Counted from the first letter of the stretch, positions 1 through 8,949 are shown. The stretch: DNA of 64,000 nucleotides from Marmoricola sp. OAE513 (GCF_040546585.1 NZ_JBEPOC010000001.1:806001-870000); one strand, 5' to 3'. The notes: generated by a model not told the origin, from the sequence alone. Numbers and translations: made by a program.

Positions 1-737
1 AGCACGGTCGCGACGAACCCCGTCGCGAGTGCACCCAGGCCGACGACCAGACCGCTGACGGCGACCTGTCGCAGCGACACCCCGGTCTCGCCGGCGAAGG
101 CCACCAGCCCGATCAGGCCGAGCACCGGGACCCCGGTGGTCAGGCTCCAGATGAAGATCGCCTTCTGCGCCACCCCTGCGGACGTGCCGGCCTTCGGCGG
201 TGAGAGCGCCAGCACCCGGGTGATCGCGGACTTGAACAGCCGCATGCAGAGCAGGTACGACGTCGCCGCCGTCGCCAGGCCGCTGATGATCGTGGCCGTC
301 GAGAGCTGCAGCGCGTACATGGCGCTGACGTCGAGGTTGGCGTAGAAGAACACCACGCAGGAGAACGCCCAGAGGGCGACCTGCATCCAGAACAGCCACC
401 ACGGCAGGTTCAGGGTGAGCTCGCGCTCCTCGGCGTTCGGCGGCGTACCGCGGACCGTCCAGCCGAGCGCACGGCGCGCGCGAGGAGCACCGACCACGCC
501 GAGCACCAGCCAGCTGAACCCGACCAGCGCGAACCCGAGGAAGACGTTGCCGCGCACGACCTCCGGCGTGGAGACGTCGTCGGGGAACGGCAGCACCACC
601 AGGTAGTCGACGATGAGGATCGCCGCGCCGATCACGTTGGCCGCCCAGACCAGTCCGATCACCTCGAACGGGCGCACCCCGCGGAGGTCCGGGCCGTGCA
701 GCCCGTGCAGGTCGTAGAGGCGGCGCATGCTCCGCAT
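1..737 (-). CDS. Six-helix membrane protein, N-terminal part (probable membrane adenylate cyclase), cut by window edge
   Basis: Only the first 245 or so codons are present; the 3' end lies beyond the left edge. Translating the minus strand gives a basic N-terminus (MRRLYDLHGLHG) and six hydrophobic segments of about 20-25 residues, with no catalytic domain yet reached. Six helices preceding a HAMP and class III cyclase domain is the layout of mycobacterial Rv1318c/Rv3645-type adenylate cyclases, so I infer that family, but no cyclase motif is visible here. Two in-frame ATGs 9 bp apart (737 and 728) are possible starts and neither has a clear ribosome binding site. It could instead be another six-helix membrane protein. 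Confidence 0.5.
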   Translation of the reverse strand, partial: MRSMRRLYDLHGLHGPDLRGVRPFEVIGLVWAANVIGAAILIVDYLVVLPFPDDVSTPEVVRGNVFLGFALVGFSWLVLGVVGAPRARRALGWTVRGTPPNAEERELTLNLPWWLFWMQVALWAFSCVVFFYANLDVSAMYALQLSTATIISGLATAATSYLLCMRLFKSAITRVLALSPPKAGTSAGVAQKAIFIWSLTTGVPVLGLIGLVAFAGETGVSLRQVAVSGLVVGLGALATGFVATV

Positions 738-783
738 CGTGGCGGCTGTGCCGGGTCTTGGCAATGACTCAGCTGGCAATGAC

Positions 784-1557
784 TCAGAGCGTGCCGAGGA
801 TCCTCGCCCGCTGCTCGGCGTACTCGGTCTCGGTCACCCTGCCGTCCGTGCGGAGCCGGTCGAGCGCCTCGAGCCGCGCCGTCACGTCCCCGGCCGGCGC
901 CCCGGAACCGGCCACCGGCTGGTCCCAGTGGATCTCCATCGCGGTGGGGTTCTCCGCCCCGACGACCAGGGCCCGGAACCCGTCGCCGACCCGCAGCCCG
1001 GACATCGCGGTGAACGGGACGGTCGCCTTCTTCGTCACCTGGTACGACGCCAGTCCGGTCCCCGCATCAGGCTCGACCCGCAGCTCGAACTCCATCCGCG
1101 GACGCTCGTTGATGTAGGTGCCGGTCTCGGTGACCTTCTCGATCCAGATGGTCGCAGCGGACTCGGGGACGCCGATCTTGTCGGCGTACGCCTGGGCGGC
1201 GTTGCCCATCGAGTAGAGCAGCAGCGCGACACCGCCGATCGCGGCTGCCAGCCCACCGACCGCGATCGGCAACCAGCGCCAGGCCTCGTGGTCCGCGTCG
1301 ATGCCGAGCAGCAGGATGCCGACGATGAGTGACGGGACGGCGAGGAGAGCCCACAGCAGGGTGCCGTAGAGGAACGTGCCCAGGTCCGCCGGAGGCTTGC
1401 CGTCGGGCGATTCCTTCTGCCGCTCGGTGAGGCTCTTGCCGTGCTGGCGCATCACCGGTCCGAGGAGGATCCACCAGATCCCGATCCCGATCAGCCCGGG
1501 GAGCCCGAGTCCGATACCGAGCGCCACCGTGATCACACCGAGAGAGGCCAGCTTCAT
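784..1557 (-). CDS. Membrane protein with C-terminal SHOCT domain
   Basis: A 257-residue protein. Two hydrophobic segments lie near the N-terminus (about residues 5-35) and two more at about 60-120, followed by a soluble region and a C-terminal SHOCT-type helix pair ending ..RLEALDRLRTDGRVTETEYA. SHOCT domains are short oligomerisation or membrane-associated modules in many actinobacterial proteins; no enzymatic residues are evident. Its ATG overlaps the stop of the Nudix gene by 4 bp, so it is the last gene of a translationally coupled operon with an acyl-CoA dehydrogenase, an enoyl-CoA hydratase and a Nudix hydrolase. Its role in that operon is unknown. Confidence 0.75.
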   Translation of the reverse strand: MKLASLGVITVALGIGLGLPGLIGIGIWWILLGPVMRQHGKSLTERQKESPDGKPPADLGTFLYGTLLWALLAVPSLIVGILLLGIDADHEAWRWLPIAVGGLAAAIGGVALLLYSMGNAAQAYADKIGVPESAATIWIEKVTETGTYINERPRMEFELRVEPDAGTGLASYQVTKKATVPFTAMSGLRVGDGFRALVVGAENPTAMEIHWDQPVAGSGAPAGDVTARLEALDRLRTDGRVTETEYAEQRARILGTL

Positions 1558-2132
1558 GCCCGGAGGCTACCGACCCTGCGCAGGAAGTCGTGCAGGATCC
1601 GTGCGGTCGCTCCCCAGATCAGGTGCTCGCCCATCCGAAATGTCGAGGTACGCACCGGAACGCCCTTGCTCCAGAGCCGCTCGAGCTGGTGGGCGGCCGC
1701 CAGGTCGCTGAGCCGGAACTCGAGCACCTGGGCGACCTCGCGTTCCGACAGCCTCCACGCGCGTGCGGCCGGGCCGGTTGTCGGGGACAGGGCGCCGACG
1801 TACGGGTAGATGGAGAAGTTGCTGACGAAGGTGCCCAGCGGCGGCAGTGCCCCGAGCACCCGGACGTCGTCCGGGTCGAGGCCGATCTCCTCGTGCGCCT
1901 CGCGCAGGGCCGTGTGCTGGAGGACCTCGGCCGGGTCCTGACGACCGCCCGGGAACGAGATCTCGCCCGCGTGCTTGCGCAGGTCCGCGTGCCGCTCGGT
2001 GAAGACGACGACCGGCTCGTCCCCGTCCCAGTAGAGCGGGATCAGGACGGCGGCATCCACCCTCCCGCTCGCGTCCATCGCATTCGCCTGGTCCGCGGTG
2101 AGGAGCCGTGCCGCGATGTCGTCCGGTGTCAC
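1554..2132 (-). CDS. Nudix hydrolase, probable CoA pyrophosphatase
   Basis: A 192-residue Nudix protein. The full Nudix box is at residues 63-85 (G-x5-E-x7-REAHEEIGL), with the metal-binding glutamates E81 and E82. The upstream SFPGGRQDP context is typical of the NudL/YeaB group that cleaves coenzyme A and acyl-CoA to phosphopantetheine and 3',5'-ADP. The start is taken as GTG (VTPDDIAARL), which overlaps the hydratase stop codon in a GTGA junction, so translation is probably coupled. A CoA-cleaving enzyme beside two acyl-CoA enzymes makes sense as CoA-ester turnover, but the substrate is inferred from family and context. Confidence 0.85.
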   Translation of the reverse strand: MTPDDIAARLLTADQANAMDASGRVDAAVLIPLYWDGDEPVVVFTERHADLRKHAGEISFPGGRQDPAEVLQHTALREAHEEIGLDPDDVRVLGALPPLGTFVSNFSIYPYVGALSPTTGPAARAWRLSEREVAQVLEFRLSDLAAAHQLERLWSKGVPVRTSTFRMGEHLIWGATARILHDFLRRVGSLRA

Positions 2133-3031
2133 GAAGGAGATTGTGCCTTGGCGTCACCGAACGGCTCGTCGCGCTCCCGGACAGCCTCGCGGAAACCGAC
2201 CTCGCCGGCGCGGTCGACGAAGCGGTAGCCCTCGGCGGTGTGCCGCGCGATCCCGTCGAAGACGGTGCTGACCATGCCGCTGGTGGCGACTCCCTGGGCG
2301 AGCAGCGCGCTGTTGAGCGCGAGCTTCACCATGATGAGCTGGTTCAGCGGCATCTGCGCGATCCGGCGGGCCAGTGCGTCGGCGCGCTCGTCGAGCTCGG
2401 AGGCCGGGCAGGACTCGATCGCCAGCCCCCACTCCACGGCCTGCGTGCCGCTGATCAGGTCGCCGGTGAGCAGCATCCGCTTGGCACGCTGGTCGCCGAT
2501 CCGGTGCGCCCACAGGCCGGTGGCGGGCACTCCCCAGACGCGGGTCGGCGGATAACCGATCCGGACGTCGTCGGCGCAGATGATCTGGTCGCAGTGCAGC
2601 GCGATGTCCGTGCCCCCCGCGACGGCGAACCCGTGCAGCTTGGCGATCGTCGGTTTGTTGGCGTGCAGCAGGCTCGCGTAGCCGCGGTTGAACCGCGACA
2701 TCATCTGGTAGTCGACCATCGGGTCCCAGGTGCTGTTCTTGTCGTGGTTCGCGAGCTGCACGGAGGCGTCGAGGACGGAGTCCGAGCCGGCCTCTGACGC
2801 GCCCATGTCACCCTCAGCGAAGACCCCCAGGTCGTACCCCCCGCAGAACCCCTTGCCGCGCCCCGACACCAGCATCACGTGCACGCGCCGGTCGACGTCG
2901 GCCCGCTCAACGGCGTCGGCCAGCTCGACCGGGGTGTCCGCAGTGATGGCGTTGCCCTGCTCAGGGCGGTTGAAGGTGATCCGGGCGATCCGGTCGTCGA
3001 CCTCGTAGGTCAGCGTCCGGTACTCGCTCAC
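2129..3031 (-). CDS. Enoyl-CoA hydratase/isomerase (crotonase family)
   Basis: A 300-residue crotonase-fold protein, slightly longer than the usual 260. Crotonase signatures are present: RITFNRPEQGNAIT near the N-terminus, GKGFCGGYDL (first oxyanion-hole segment) and KLHGFAVAGGTDIALHCD (second oxyanion segment). The usual catalytic glutamate pair is not clearly conserved, so it may be a hydratase, isomerase or other crotonase. The start is GTG, overlapping the TGA of the upstream acyl-CoA dehydrogenase (GTGA), and its own stop overlaps the Nudix start. Genomically it would hydrate the enoyl-CoA made by the dehydrogenase. Confidence 0.85.
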   Translation of the reverse strand: MSEYRTLTYEVDDRIARITFNRPEQGNAITADTPVELADAVERADVDRRVHVMLVSGRGKGFCGGYDLGVFAEGDMGASEAGSDSVLDASVQLANHDKNSTWDPMVDYQMMSRFNRGYASLLHANKPTIAKLHGFAVAGGTDIALHCDQIICADDVRIGYPPTRVWGVPATGLWAHRIGDQRAKRMLLTGDLISGTQAVEWGLAIESCPASELDERADALARRIAQMPLNQLIMVKLALNSALLAQGVATSGMVSTVFDGIARHTAEGYRFVDRAGEVGFREAVRERDEPFGDAKAQSPS

Positions 3032-4716
3032 GAGTTCTCCGGCAGCGCGCGGGCGAGGATGCCGTCGAAGTCCGTCCCGGCCGGCAACGTCCCGAACGCC
3101 AACCCGCCCTGCCCGTCCAGCCGGGTCGCGCAGAAGGCATCCGCCACGGCCGCAGGCGCGTGGCGCACGAGGAGCGAGCCCTGCAGCACCAGCGCCATCT
3201 GCTCCACGAGACCACGAGCCCGAACCTCGATGTCCTCGAGATCGCCGAGCGACCGCTCCAGGCGTCCCACCGCAGCATCGAGCCGAGCGTCGGCGCCGGC
3301 CGAGAGCGACAGCTCCCCCCTCAGCGCGTCCAGCGAGCCGGGCTCGCGACCGAGCGCGCGCAGCACGTCGAGCGCGTTGACGTTGCCCGAGCCCTCCCAG
3401 ATCGAGTTCAGCGGCGCCTCGCGGTACAGGCGCGGCATGCCGGAGTCCTCGACGTACCCGTTGCCGCCGAAGCACTCCATCGCCTCGGCGGTGAACGCTG
3501 CACCGCGCTTGGTGACCCAGTACTTGCCCACTGCGGTGGCGATCCTGCGGAAGGCCTGCTCGCCTTCGTCGCCGCGGATGGCGCGGTCTGCCGAGCCGGC
3601 GAGGCGCAGGGCCAGGGTGGTCGCGGCCTCGGACTCGACCGCCAGGTCGGCGACCACGTTGCGCATCAGCGGCTGGTCGATGAGCGTCTTCCCGAACGCG
3701 GCCCGGTGCTTCACGTGGTGACCGGCCTCGACCAGCGCCTTGCGCATCATCCCGGCCGAACCGGTGACGCAGTCCAGGCGGGTGCAGCTGACCATCTCGA
3801 TGATGGTCTTCACGCCGCGACCCTCCTCGCCGACGAGCCACGCGACGGTGCCGTCGAACTCGGGCTCGGAGGAGGCGTTGGAACGGTTCCCGAGCTTGTC
3901 CTTGAGCCGGACGATCCGGAAGGTGTTGCGGGTGCCGTCGGGCAGGATCCGCGGCACCAGGAAGCAGGACAGGCCCCCGGGCGACTGAGCCAGCACGAGG
4001 AAGACGTCGCACATCGGGGCCGAGGTGAACCACTTGTGGCCGGTCAGGGTGAACACCCCGGCTTCCGCGGTCGGGACAGCCACCGTCGAGTTCGTCCGGA
4101 CGTCGGAACCGCCCTGCTTCTCGGTCATCCCCATGCCCGCGAGCAGGCCGCGCTTCTCGGTCGGGACGCGCAGGCCCGGGTCGTAGACGCGGCTGGTCAG
4201 ACCCGGCTCGTAGAGCGCCGCCAGGTCGGGCTGGTGGCGCAGGGCGGGGATCACGGCGTACGTCATCGTGATCGGGCAGCCGTGCCCGGCCTCGGTGTGC
4301 TGCCAGGCCAGACCGCCGGCGGTGCGCGCGACGTGGGCGCCCGGTCGGGGGTCGACCCAGGCGGCACCGGCTCCGCCCTCGGCGACCGAGGTGCGCATCA
4401 GGTTGTGCCACGACGGGTGGAACTCGACCTCGTCGATCCGGTTGCCGTAGCGGTCGACGGTCTTGAGCTCCGGCTCGAACCGGTTCGCGTCCTCAGCCCA
4501 CTGCTGGGCCTCCTCGGAGCCTGCAAGCGCGCCCAGCCGGCGTACGTCGGCCTCGGCCCAGCCGGCCCCCTCGCGGTGCAGACCCTCGATCAACGCAGCG
4601 TCCGCAGCGGCGTCGTACGGCGCGTGCGGCGGCGGCTGATTGGTGACCTCGTGGGTCACGTACTGAGGCGACGCTGCGGCACTGGTCTGGCCCGGACGCT
4701 CGATGCTGGTCGTCAT
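3028..4716 (-). CDS. Acyl-CoA dehydrogenase, AidB-like
   Basis: A 562-residue FAD-dependent acyl-CoA dehydrogenase of the long AidB branch (classical members have about 390). AidB-type features include AWQHTEAGHGCPITMTYA near the middle of the N-terminal half, GMGMTEKQGGSDVRTN for flavin contacts, TGHKWFTSAPM and the late FGGNGYVEDSGMPRLYREAP segment. ATG 4716 is chosen because a -10 hexamer (TAATAC) ends 7 nt before it and a -35 TTGAAA lies 17 bp further up, giving a leaderless mRNA; a longer reading frame would run through this promoter. It is first in the operon and divergent from a PaaX-type regulator, which may control it. E. coli AidB is linked to alkylation stress, but whether this copy has that role is unknown. 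Confidence 0.88.
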   Translation of the reverse strand: MTTSIERPGQTSAAASPQYVTHEVTNQPPPHAPYDAAADAALIEGLHREGAGWAEADVRRLGALAGSEEAQQWAEDANRFEPELKTVDRYGNRIDEVEFHPSWHNLMRTSVAEGGAGAAWVDPRPGAHVARTAGGLAWQHTEAGHGCPITMTYAVIPALRHQPDLAALYEPGLTSRVYDPGLRVPTEKRGLLAGMGMTEKQGGSDVRTNSTVAVPTAEAGVFTLTGHKWFTSAPMCDVFLVLAQSPGGLSCFLVPRILPDGTRNTFRIVRLKDKLGNRSNASSEPEFDGTVAWLVGEEGRGVKTIIEMVSCTRLDCVTGSAGMMRKALVEAGHHVKHRAAFGKTLIDQPLMRNVVADLAVESEAATTLALRLAGSADRAIRGDEGEQAFRRIATAVGKYWVTKRGAAFTAEAMECFGGNGYVEDSGMPRLYREAPLNSIWEGSGNVNALDVLRALGREPGSLDALRGELSLSAGADARLDAAVGRLERSLGDLEDIEVRARGLVEQMALVLQGSLLVRHAPAAVADAFCATRLDGQGGLAFGTLPAGTDFDGILARALPENS

Positions 4717-4723
4717 GGCGGTA

Positions 4724-4752
4724 GTATTACGCCTTCTCGACAACCGTTTCAA
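4724..4752 (-). promoter_or_regulatory. Leaderless sigma70-type promoter of the aidB-like operon
   Basis: On the minus strand TTGAAA (4752-4747), a 17-bp spacer and TAATAC (4729-4724) precede the ATG at 4716 by 7 nt. The spacing places the transcription start at or next to the start codon. It lies in the 53-bp gap shared with the divergent PaaX-type regulator. Confidence 0.7.
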
Positions 4753-4769
4753 GAGTGTAAGGACTGCCG

Positions 4770-5504
4770 TTGACTGGTCAGCGCCCGCTCAGCGCCCGCT
4801 CCGTGGTGCTCAGCCTGCTGCTCGGCGCCCACCCGCCGGAGCTGCCGGTCAGCGCGATCATCGACGCCGGTGAGCTCTTCGACATCGCCGAGCCGACCCT
4901 GCGCGTCGCCCTGACCCGGATGGTCGCGAACGGTGACCTCGAGCGGACCCACGGCACCTACCGGCTCAGCGCCCGCCTGCTGGAGCGGCAGCGTCGCCAG
5001 GACGCGGCGCTCGACCCTGCCGGGTCCTGGGACGGCACCTGGGAGATGGTCGTCGTCACCTCGGTCGGCCGCAGCGCCTCGGACCGAGCCGGCCTGCGCG
5101 CCAACCTCACCGACCTCCGGCTCGCCGAGCTTCGCGAAGGTGTCTGGCTCCGCCCGGCCAACCTCGACCGGACGCTGCCGGTCTGGCCCGAAGGCCTCAT
5201 CCGCTCCTTCACGAGCTCCCCCTCCGGCGACCCGCGCGCCCTGGCCGCCCAGCTCTGGGACCTGGACGGGTGGAACCTGGCGGGACGCCACCTGCTCGAC
5301 GACATCGCCTCCGCCAACACGGCATCCGAGCGCCTCACGGTCGCCGCAGCCGTGGTCCGGCACCTGCGGCTGGATCCTGCCCTGCCCGCGGAGCTGCTCC
5401 CCGACGCCTGGGTCGCCGAGGAGCTCCGGGCGTCGTACGCCGCCTACCAGCGCGAGCTGATCGAGTCCGGCATGCAGCTGGTCGTCAGCAGCCCGGGCGC
5501 CTGA
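4770..5504 (+). CDS. PaaX-family transcriptional regulator
   Basis: A 244-residue protein with the PaaX arrangement: an N-terminal winged helix (about residues 5-75, including LSLLLGAHPPELPVSAII and TLRVALTRMVANGDLER), a central ferredoxin-like domain and a PaaX C-terminal domain. Characterised PaaX proteins are CoA-ester-responsive repressors of phenylacetate catabolism. Here no phenylacetate genes are adjacent; the divergent neighbour is the acyl-CoA dehydrogenase/hydratase operon, so an acyl-CoA-responsive role is inferred. The start is TTG with a GTAAGGA Shine-Dalgarno 6 nt upstream. Confidence 0.85.
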   Translation: MTGQRPLSARSVVLSLLLGAHPPELPVSAIIDAGELFDIAEPTLRVALTRMVANGDLERTHGTYRLSARLLERQRRQDAALDPAGSWDGTWEMVVVTSVGRSASDRAGLRANLTDLRLAELREGVWLRPANLDRTLPVWPEGLIRSFTSSPSGDPRALAAQLWDLDGWNLAGRHLLDDIASANTASERLTVAAAVVRHLRLDPALPAELLPDAWVAEELRASYAAYQRELIESGMQLVVSSPGA

Positions 5505-5511
5505 CCGCTCC

Positions 5512-7629
5512 TCAGCGGAACGAGCGCAGCCGCTGGCTGTTGAGCACGACGAACACCGAGGACAGCGCCATCGCTCCGCCGGCCAGCATCGGATTCAGCA
5601 GGCCGGCCGCAGCGAGCGGCAGGCCGGCGAGGTTGTAGGCGAACGCCCAGAACAAGTTGCCGCGGATGATGCCGAGGGTCCGACGAGACAACCGGATCGC
5701 GTCCGCCGCCGTCCGCAGGTCACCGCGGACCAGCGTCAGGTCGCTGGCCTCGATCGCGACGTCCGACCCGGTGCCCATCGCGAGGCCGAGGTCGGCCTGG
5801 GCGAGGGCGGCCGCGTCGTTGACCCCGTCACCGACCATCGCGACCACCAGCCCCTCGCCCTGCAGCCGCTTCACGGCCGCGACCTTGTCGGCAGGCAGCA
5901 CCTCGGCGATCACGTCGGTCGTGTCGATGCCGACCTGCGCCGCGACTGCGCGAGCAGCCCCGACGCTGTCGCCGGTCAGCAGGAAGGGCCGCAGCCCGAG
6001 CCCACGGAGTTCCCGGACGGCCTGGGCCGAGGTCTGCTTCACCTCGTCCGCGACCACGATGGTGCCGATGCGTACGCCGTCCGCCACGACGTCGACGGCG
6101 GTCCCGTCGCTCTGGCCTGCCGCACGACGCACCTCGACCCGGCGCCCGTCAACGACACCCGCCACCCCGACCCCCGGCGTACTCACGAAATCGACGACCT
6201 CGGGAACAACTCCCGCCGCAGCGGCGATCGCGCGGCCGATCGGGTGCTCCGAGGCCGCCTCCACGGCGCCCGCGAGCCGCAGCACCTCGTCGCCACCCTC
6301 GACGGAGCGGACGGCCATCTCGCCGGTCGTCACGGTGCCGGTCTTGTCGAGGACGACCACGTCGACCTCGCGCGTCGACTCCAGAACCTCGGGGCCCTTG
6401 ATCAGGATCCCCAGCTGGGCGCCGCGGCCGGTACCGACCATCAGTGCGGTCGGTGTGGCCAACCCGAGGGCGCACGGGCAGGCGATGATCAGCACCGCGA
6501 CAGCAGCGGTGAACGCGGCGGACGTGGGTTCTCCGAGACCGAGCCAGAAACCGAGCGTCGCCACCGCCAGACCGATCACCACCGGGACGAAGACACCCGA
6601 GATCCGGTCCGCGAGCCGCTGCACCTGGGCCTTGCCGTGCTGCGCCTCGGTCACCAGCCTGGCCATCTGCGCGAGCTGGGTGTCGGCACCCACGCGCGTC
6701 GCCCGGACCACGAGACGACCGCCCGCGTTGACGGTCGCACCGACCACGGCGGCACCCGGCCCGACCTCGACCGGGAGGGACTCCCCGGTGAGCAGCGCGG
6801 CGTCGATCGCGGAGGTGCCCGAGGTGACCACGCCGTCCGTTGCGACCTTCTCCCCGGGGCGGACGACGAACTCGTCGCCCACGCGGAGGTCCTCGACCGG
6901 CACGCGCACCTCGGCACCGCCCCTCAGCACCGCGACGTCCTTCGCGCCCAGGTCGAGCAACGCCCGCAGCGCGGCGCCTGCCCGGCGCTTGGACCGGGAC
7001 TCGACGTACCGGCCCGCCAGGAGGAAGGTCGTCACCCCGACGGCGGCCTCGAGGTAGATCTCACCGGACCCGTCGGTGCGTTCGATCGCGAAGCTGAACG
7101 GGTGCCTCATGCCGGTCATCCCGGCATCCCCCCAGAACAGTGCGTAGAGCGACCACCCGTACGCCGCCAGCGTGCCGACCGAGACGAGGGTGTCCATGGT
7201 CGTCGCGCCGTGCCGCGCGTTGACCCAGGCGGCCCGGTGGAACGGCAGGGCACCCCAGACGACGACCGGCGAGGCCAGCGTCAGCGAGAGCCACTGCCAG
7301 TTGTCGAACTGCCAGGCGGGCACCATCGCCAGCAGGATCACCGGCACGCTGAGCAGCGCCGAGATCACCAGTCGCTCGCGCAGCGGGTCCGACTCGTCCC
7401 CCGCCTCGGCGACCGGCTCCGCCGACGGCACGGACGCGCCGTACCCCGCAGCCTCGACCGCCGCGACCAGGTCACCGGTGCTGACAGTCTCGGGGAACTC
7501 GACGCGGGCAGTCTCGGTCGCGTAGTTGACCGAGGCGGTGACCCCGTCGAGCTTGTTCAGCTTGCGCTCGATCCGGTTCGCGCAGGACGCGCAGGTCATG
7601 CCGGTGAGCTCGAGCTCAGTGGTCGCCAT
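5512..7629 (-). CDS. copA: Copper-exporting P1B-type ATPase CopA
   Basis: A 705-residue P1B-1 ATPase that pumps Cu(I) out of the cytoplasm. In order it has an N-terminal metal-binding domain with GMTCASC (Cys13, Cys16), eight membrane helices, the actuator TGES loop (LLTGESLP), the CPC metal site in helix 6 ([13 protein letters not shown]), the phosphorylation site DKTGTVT, an SEHPIG nucleotide-binding motif and the hinge [10 protein letters not shown]. The C-terminal helices carry the YN and MxxSS residues of copper pumps ([13 protein letters not shown]). Start ATG 7629 follows from the metal-binding domain and gives a 14-bp overlap with the preceding secreted HxHP gene. It is the last gene of the csoR operon. 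Confidence 0.96.
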   Translation of the reverse strand: MATTELELTGMTCASCANRIERKLNKLDGVTASVNYATETARVEFPETVSTGDLVAAVEAAGYGASVPSAEPVAEAGDESDPLRERLVISALLSVPVILLAMVPAWQFDNWQWLSLTLASPVVVWGALPFHRAAWVNARHGATTMDTLVSVGTLAAYGWSLYALFWGDAGMTGMRHPFSFAIERTDGSGEIYLEAAVGVTTFLLAGRYVESRSKRRAGAALRALLDLGAKDVAVLRGGAEVRVPVEDLRVGDEFVVRPGEKVATDGVVTSGTSAIDAALLTGESLPVEVGPGAAVVGATVNAGGRLVVRATRVGADTQLAQMARLVTEAQHGKAQVQRLADRISGVFVPVVIGLAVATLGFWLGLGEPTSAAFTAAVAVLIIACPCALGLATPTALMVGTGRGAQLGILIKGPEVLESTREVDVVVLDKTGTVTTGEMAVRSVEGGDEVLRLAGAVEAASEHPIGRAIAAAAGVVPEVVDFVSTPGVGVAGVVDGRRVEVRRAAGQSDGTAVDVVADGVRIGTIVVADEVKQTSAQAVRELRGLGLRPFLLTGDSVGAARAVAAQVGIDTTDVIAEVLPADKVAAVKRLQGEGLVVAMVGDGVNDAAALAQADLGLAMGTGSDVAIEASDLTLVRGDLRTAADAIRLSRRTLGIIRGNLFWAFAYNLAGLPLAAAGLLNPMLAGGAMALSSVFVVLNSQRLRSFR

Positions 7630-8431
7630 GGTCCATGTCCTCGTGCTGCTCGATCTGCTCACCGGTCCTCGCCTGGACGATGAACGCCGCGGTGTGCACG
7701 ACCCCGGCGTGCTTGAACTCGAGGTAGAGGCGGTACCGCCCGGGCGCACCCACGTTGACCAGGAACGGAACGCCGGACCCGCCATTCGCACCTCCCGGAT
7801 CCGGGTGCACGTGCAGGAAGGACAAGTTCGCCTCCCGGATCGCGACCAGGTGCCCGTACGCGCCGAGATACGGCTCCAGGGAGACGTCCTTGCCGTCCTT
7901 GGTCACGAGGAAGTTGACGGCGCTCTCCTGGTTCGGGACCAAGGTGTCCGGTCCGCCGAACTCGATGTCGTATCCGTTGACCGACTGGCTCAACGAGGTC
8001 GAGACCTCTCGCTTCGATCCGGGGTCCCCGCCAATCGTCACGTCGTGGTGCGCGACCGCCGCCTCACGGTCACCGGCTTCGTCGAAATCGGCATAAAGCC
8101 GCCAGCGCCCCCCGGGAAGGTAGCTCCGAACCGTCCACTCACCTTCGGAGCTCATCGTCGGGTGAAGGTGCCGGTAGGAACCGAAATCCTTCCGCACCGC
8201 GATCAGGTGCAACTTCTTCTCGTGCCGGGTCGTGAACTTCGTGACGGCCTCGCCGTCCCGGAGAACGGTGAGCTCGATCGCGACCTCGCCGGCGCTATCC
8301 GGCTCACCCGCCTCGACGCTGAGCGCGTACTTCGGCTCATCGTCGGCGAACAACGTCCCCGCTCCGAACGCCGCACCGCACAGCACCGCCAGTCCGGCGA
8401 CGAACGCAGCGACCTTGCCCGCCGTACTCAT
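7616..8431 (-). CDS. Secreted or membrane-anchored protein with duplicated HxHP domain, in copper operon
   Basis: A 271-residue protein with an N-terminal signal/anchor helix (about residues 6-28), no clear lipobox, and two related domains. The first carries [15 protein letters not shown] (His75, His88, His90), the second [15 protein letters not shown] (His194, His207, His209); each then has a segment like [12 protein letters not shown] / [12 protein letters not shown], so the halves are an internal duplication. The C-terminus is DMDHGDH. I do not recognise a named family. Its position between copZ and copA, with overlaps on both sides, and the repeated paired histidines suggest an extracytoplasmic copper-binding or delivery role; that is inference. 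Confidence 0.75.
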   Translation of the reverse strand: MSTAGKVAAFVAGLAVLCGAAFGAGTLFADDEPKYALSVEAGEPDSAGEVAIELTVLRDGEAVTKFTTRHEKKLHLIAVRKDFGSYRHLHPTMSSEGEWTVRSYLPGGRWRLYADFDEAGDREAAVAHHDVTIGGDPGSKREVSTSLSQSVNGYDIEFGGPDTLVPNQESAVNFLVTKDGKDVSLEPYLGAYGHLVAIREANLSFLHVHPDPGGANGGSGVPFLVNVGAPGRYRLYLEFKHAGVVHTAAFIVQARTGEQIEQHEDMDHGDH

Positions 8432-8631
8432 GCCACGGCGTAGCCGGCCTCGGCGACTGCGGCCCGCACGGCCTCGTCGTCGAGGGGTGCATCCGACGTC
8501 ACCGTCACGGCGCCGGTCTCTAGGACCACGTCGACCGCGGTGACGCCGGCGAGCTCGCTGATCTCCTCGGTGACCGAGGCGACGCAGTGGCCGCAGGTCA
8601 TACCCGTGACGGTGTAGATCGATGTGTTCAT
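8428..8631 (-). CDS. copZ: CopZ-type copper chaperone (heavy-metal-associated domain)
   Basis: A 67-residue single HMA domain with GMTCGHC (Cys13, Cys16) in the first loop and a betaalphabeta-betaalphabeta layout. Such proteins carry Cu(I) in the cytoplasm to CopA or to the repressor. It overlaps the stop region of csoR upstream and the start of the HxHP gene downstream by 4 bp each, so the operon is translationally coupled. Confidence 0.93.
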   Translation of the reverse strand: MNTSIYTVTGMTCGHCVASVTEEISELAGVTAVDVVLETGAVTVTSDAPLDDEAVRAAVAEAGYAVA

Positions 8632-8918
8632 GACTTGACCAACCTCGCAATCGCATCCATGGCTTCCTTGAGCTTGACCTCGCGCTCCGCGCCCTCAGCG
8701 CCGACGACGCAGTGCCCGACGTGCTCCTCGAGCAGGCTCAAGGAGACCGCTTGCAGCGCCTTCGTCATCGCCGAGACCTGCGTGAGGATGTCGATGCAGT
8801 ACGCCTCCTCGTCGACCATCCGCTGCAGACCGCGGGCCTGACCCTCGATGCGTCGGAGCCGCTTGAGGTAGTCGTCCTTGCGCCCGGAGGCGAGGTAGGA
8901 GTGCTGGTGCTCGCTCAT
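8628..8918 (-). CDS. csoR: Copper-sensing repressor CsoR
   Basis: A 96-residue CsoR/RcnR-family all-helical repressor. The Cu(I) ligands are Cys41, His66 and Cys70 (YCIDIL..LLEEHVGHC), the C-H-C set of true copper sensors rather than the nickel/formaldehyde variants. The N-terminal part has the conserved DYLKRLRRIEGQARGL DNA-contact helix. It is the first gene of its operon and sits directly below a perfect ATACCCC-N3-GGGGTAT palindrome, so autoregulation with derepression by Cu(I) is strongly indicated. Confidence 0.95.
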   Translation of the reverse strand: MSEHQHSYLASGRKDDYLKRLRRIEGQARGLQRMVDEEAYCIDILTQVSAMTKALQAVSLSLLEEHVGHCVVGAEGAEREVKLKEAMDAIARLVKS

Positions 8919-8926
8919 GGAGGCAG

Positions 8927-8946
8927 CATATACCCCCCAGGGGTAT
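8927..8946 (-). promoter_or_regulatory. CsoR operator overlapping the csoR -10 element
   Basis: ATACCCC (8930-8936), CCA, GGGGTAT (8940-8946) is a perfect 7-bp inverted repeat with the GC-rich core typical of CsoR operators. On the minus strand it runs into TATATG (8932-8927), a plausible -10 element 8 nt before the csoR ATG, with TTGAGA as a possible -35 just upstream. Repressor binding would mask the promoter. Confidence 0.85.
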
Positions 8947-8949
8947 CTC

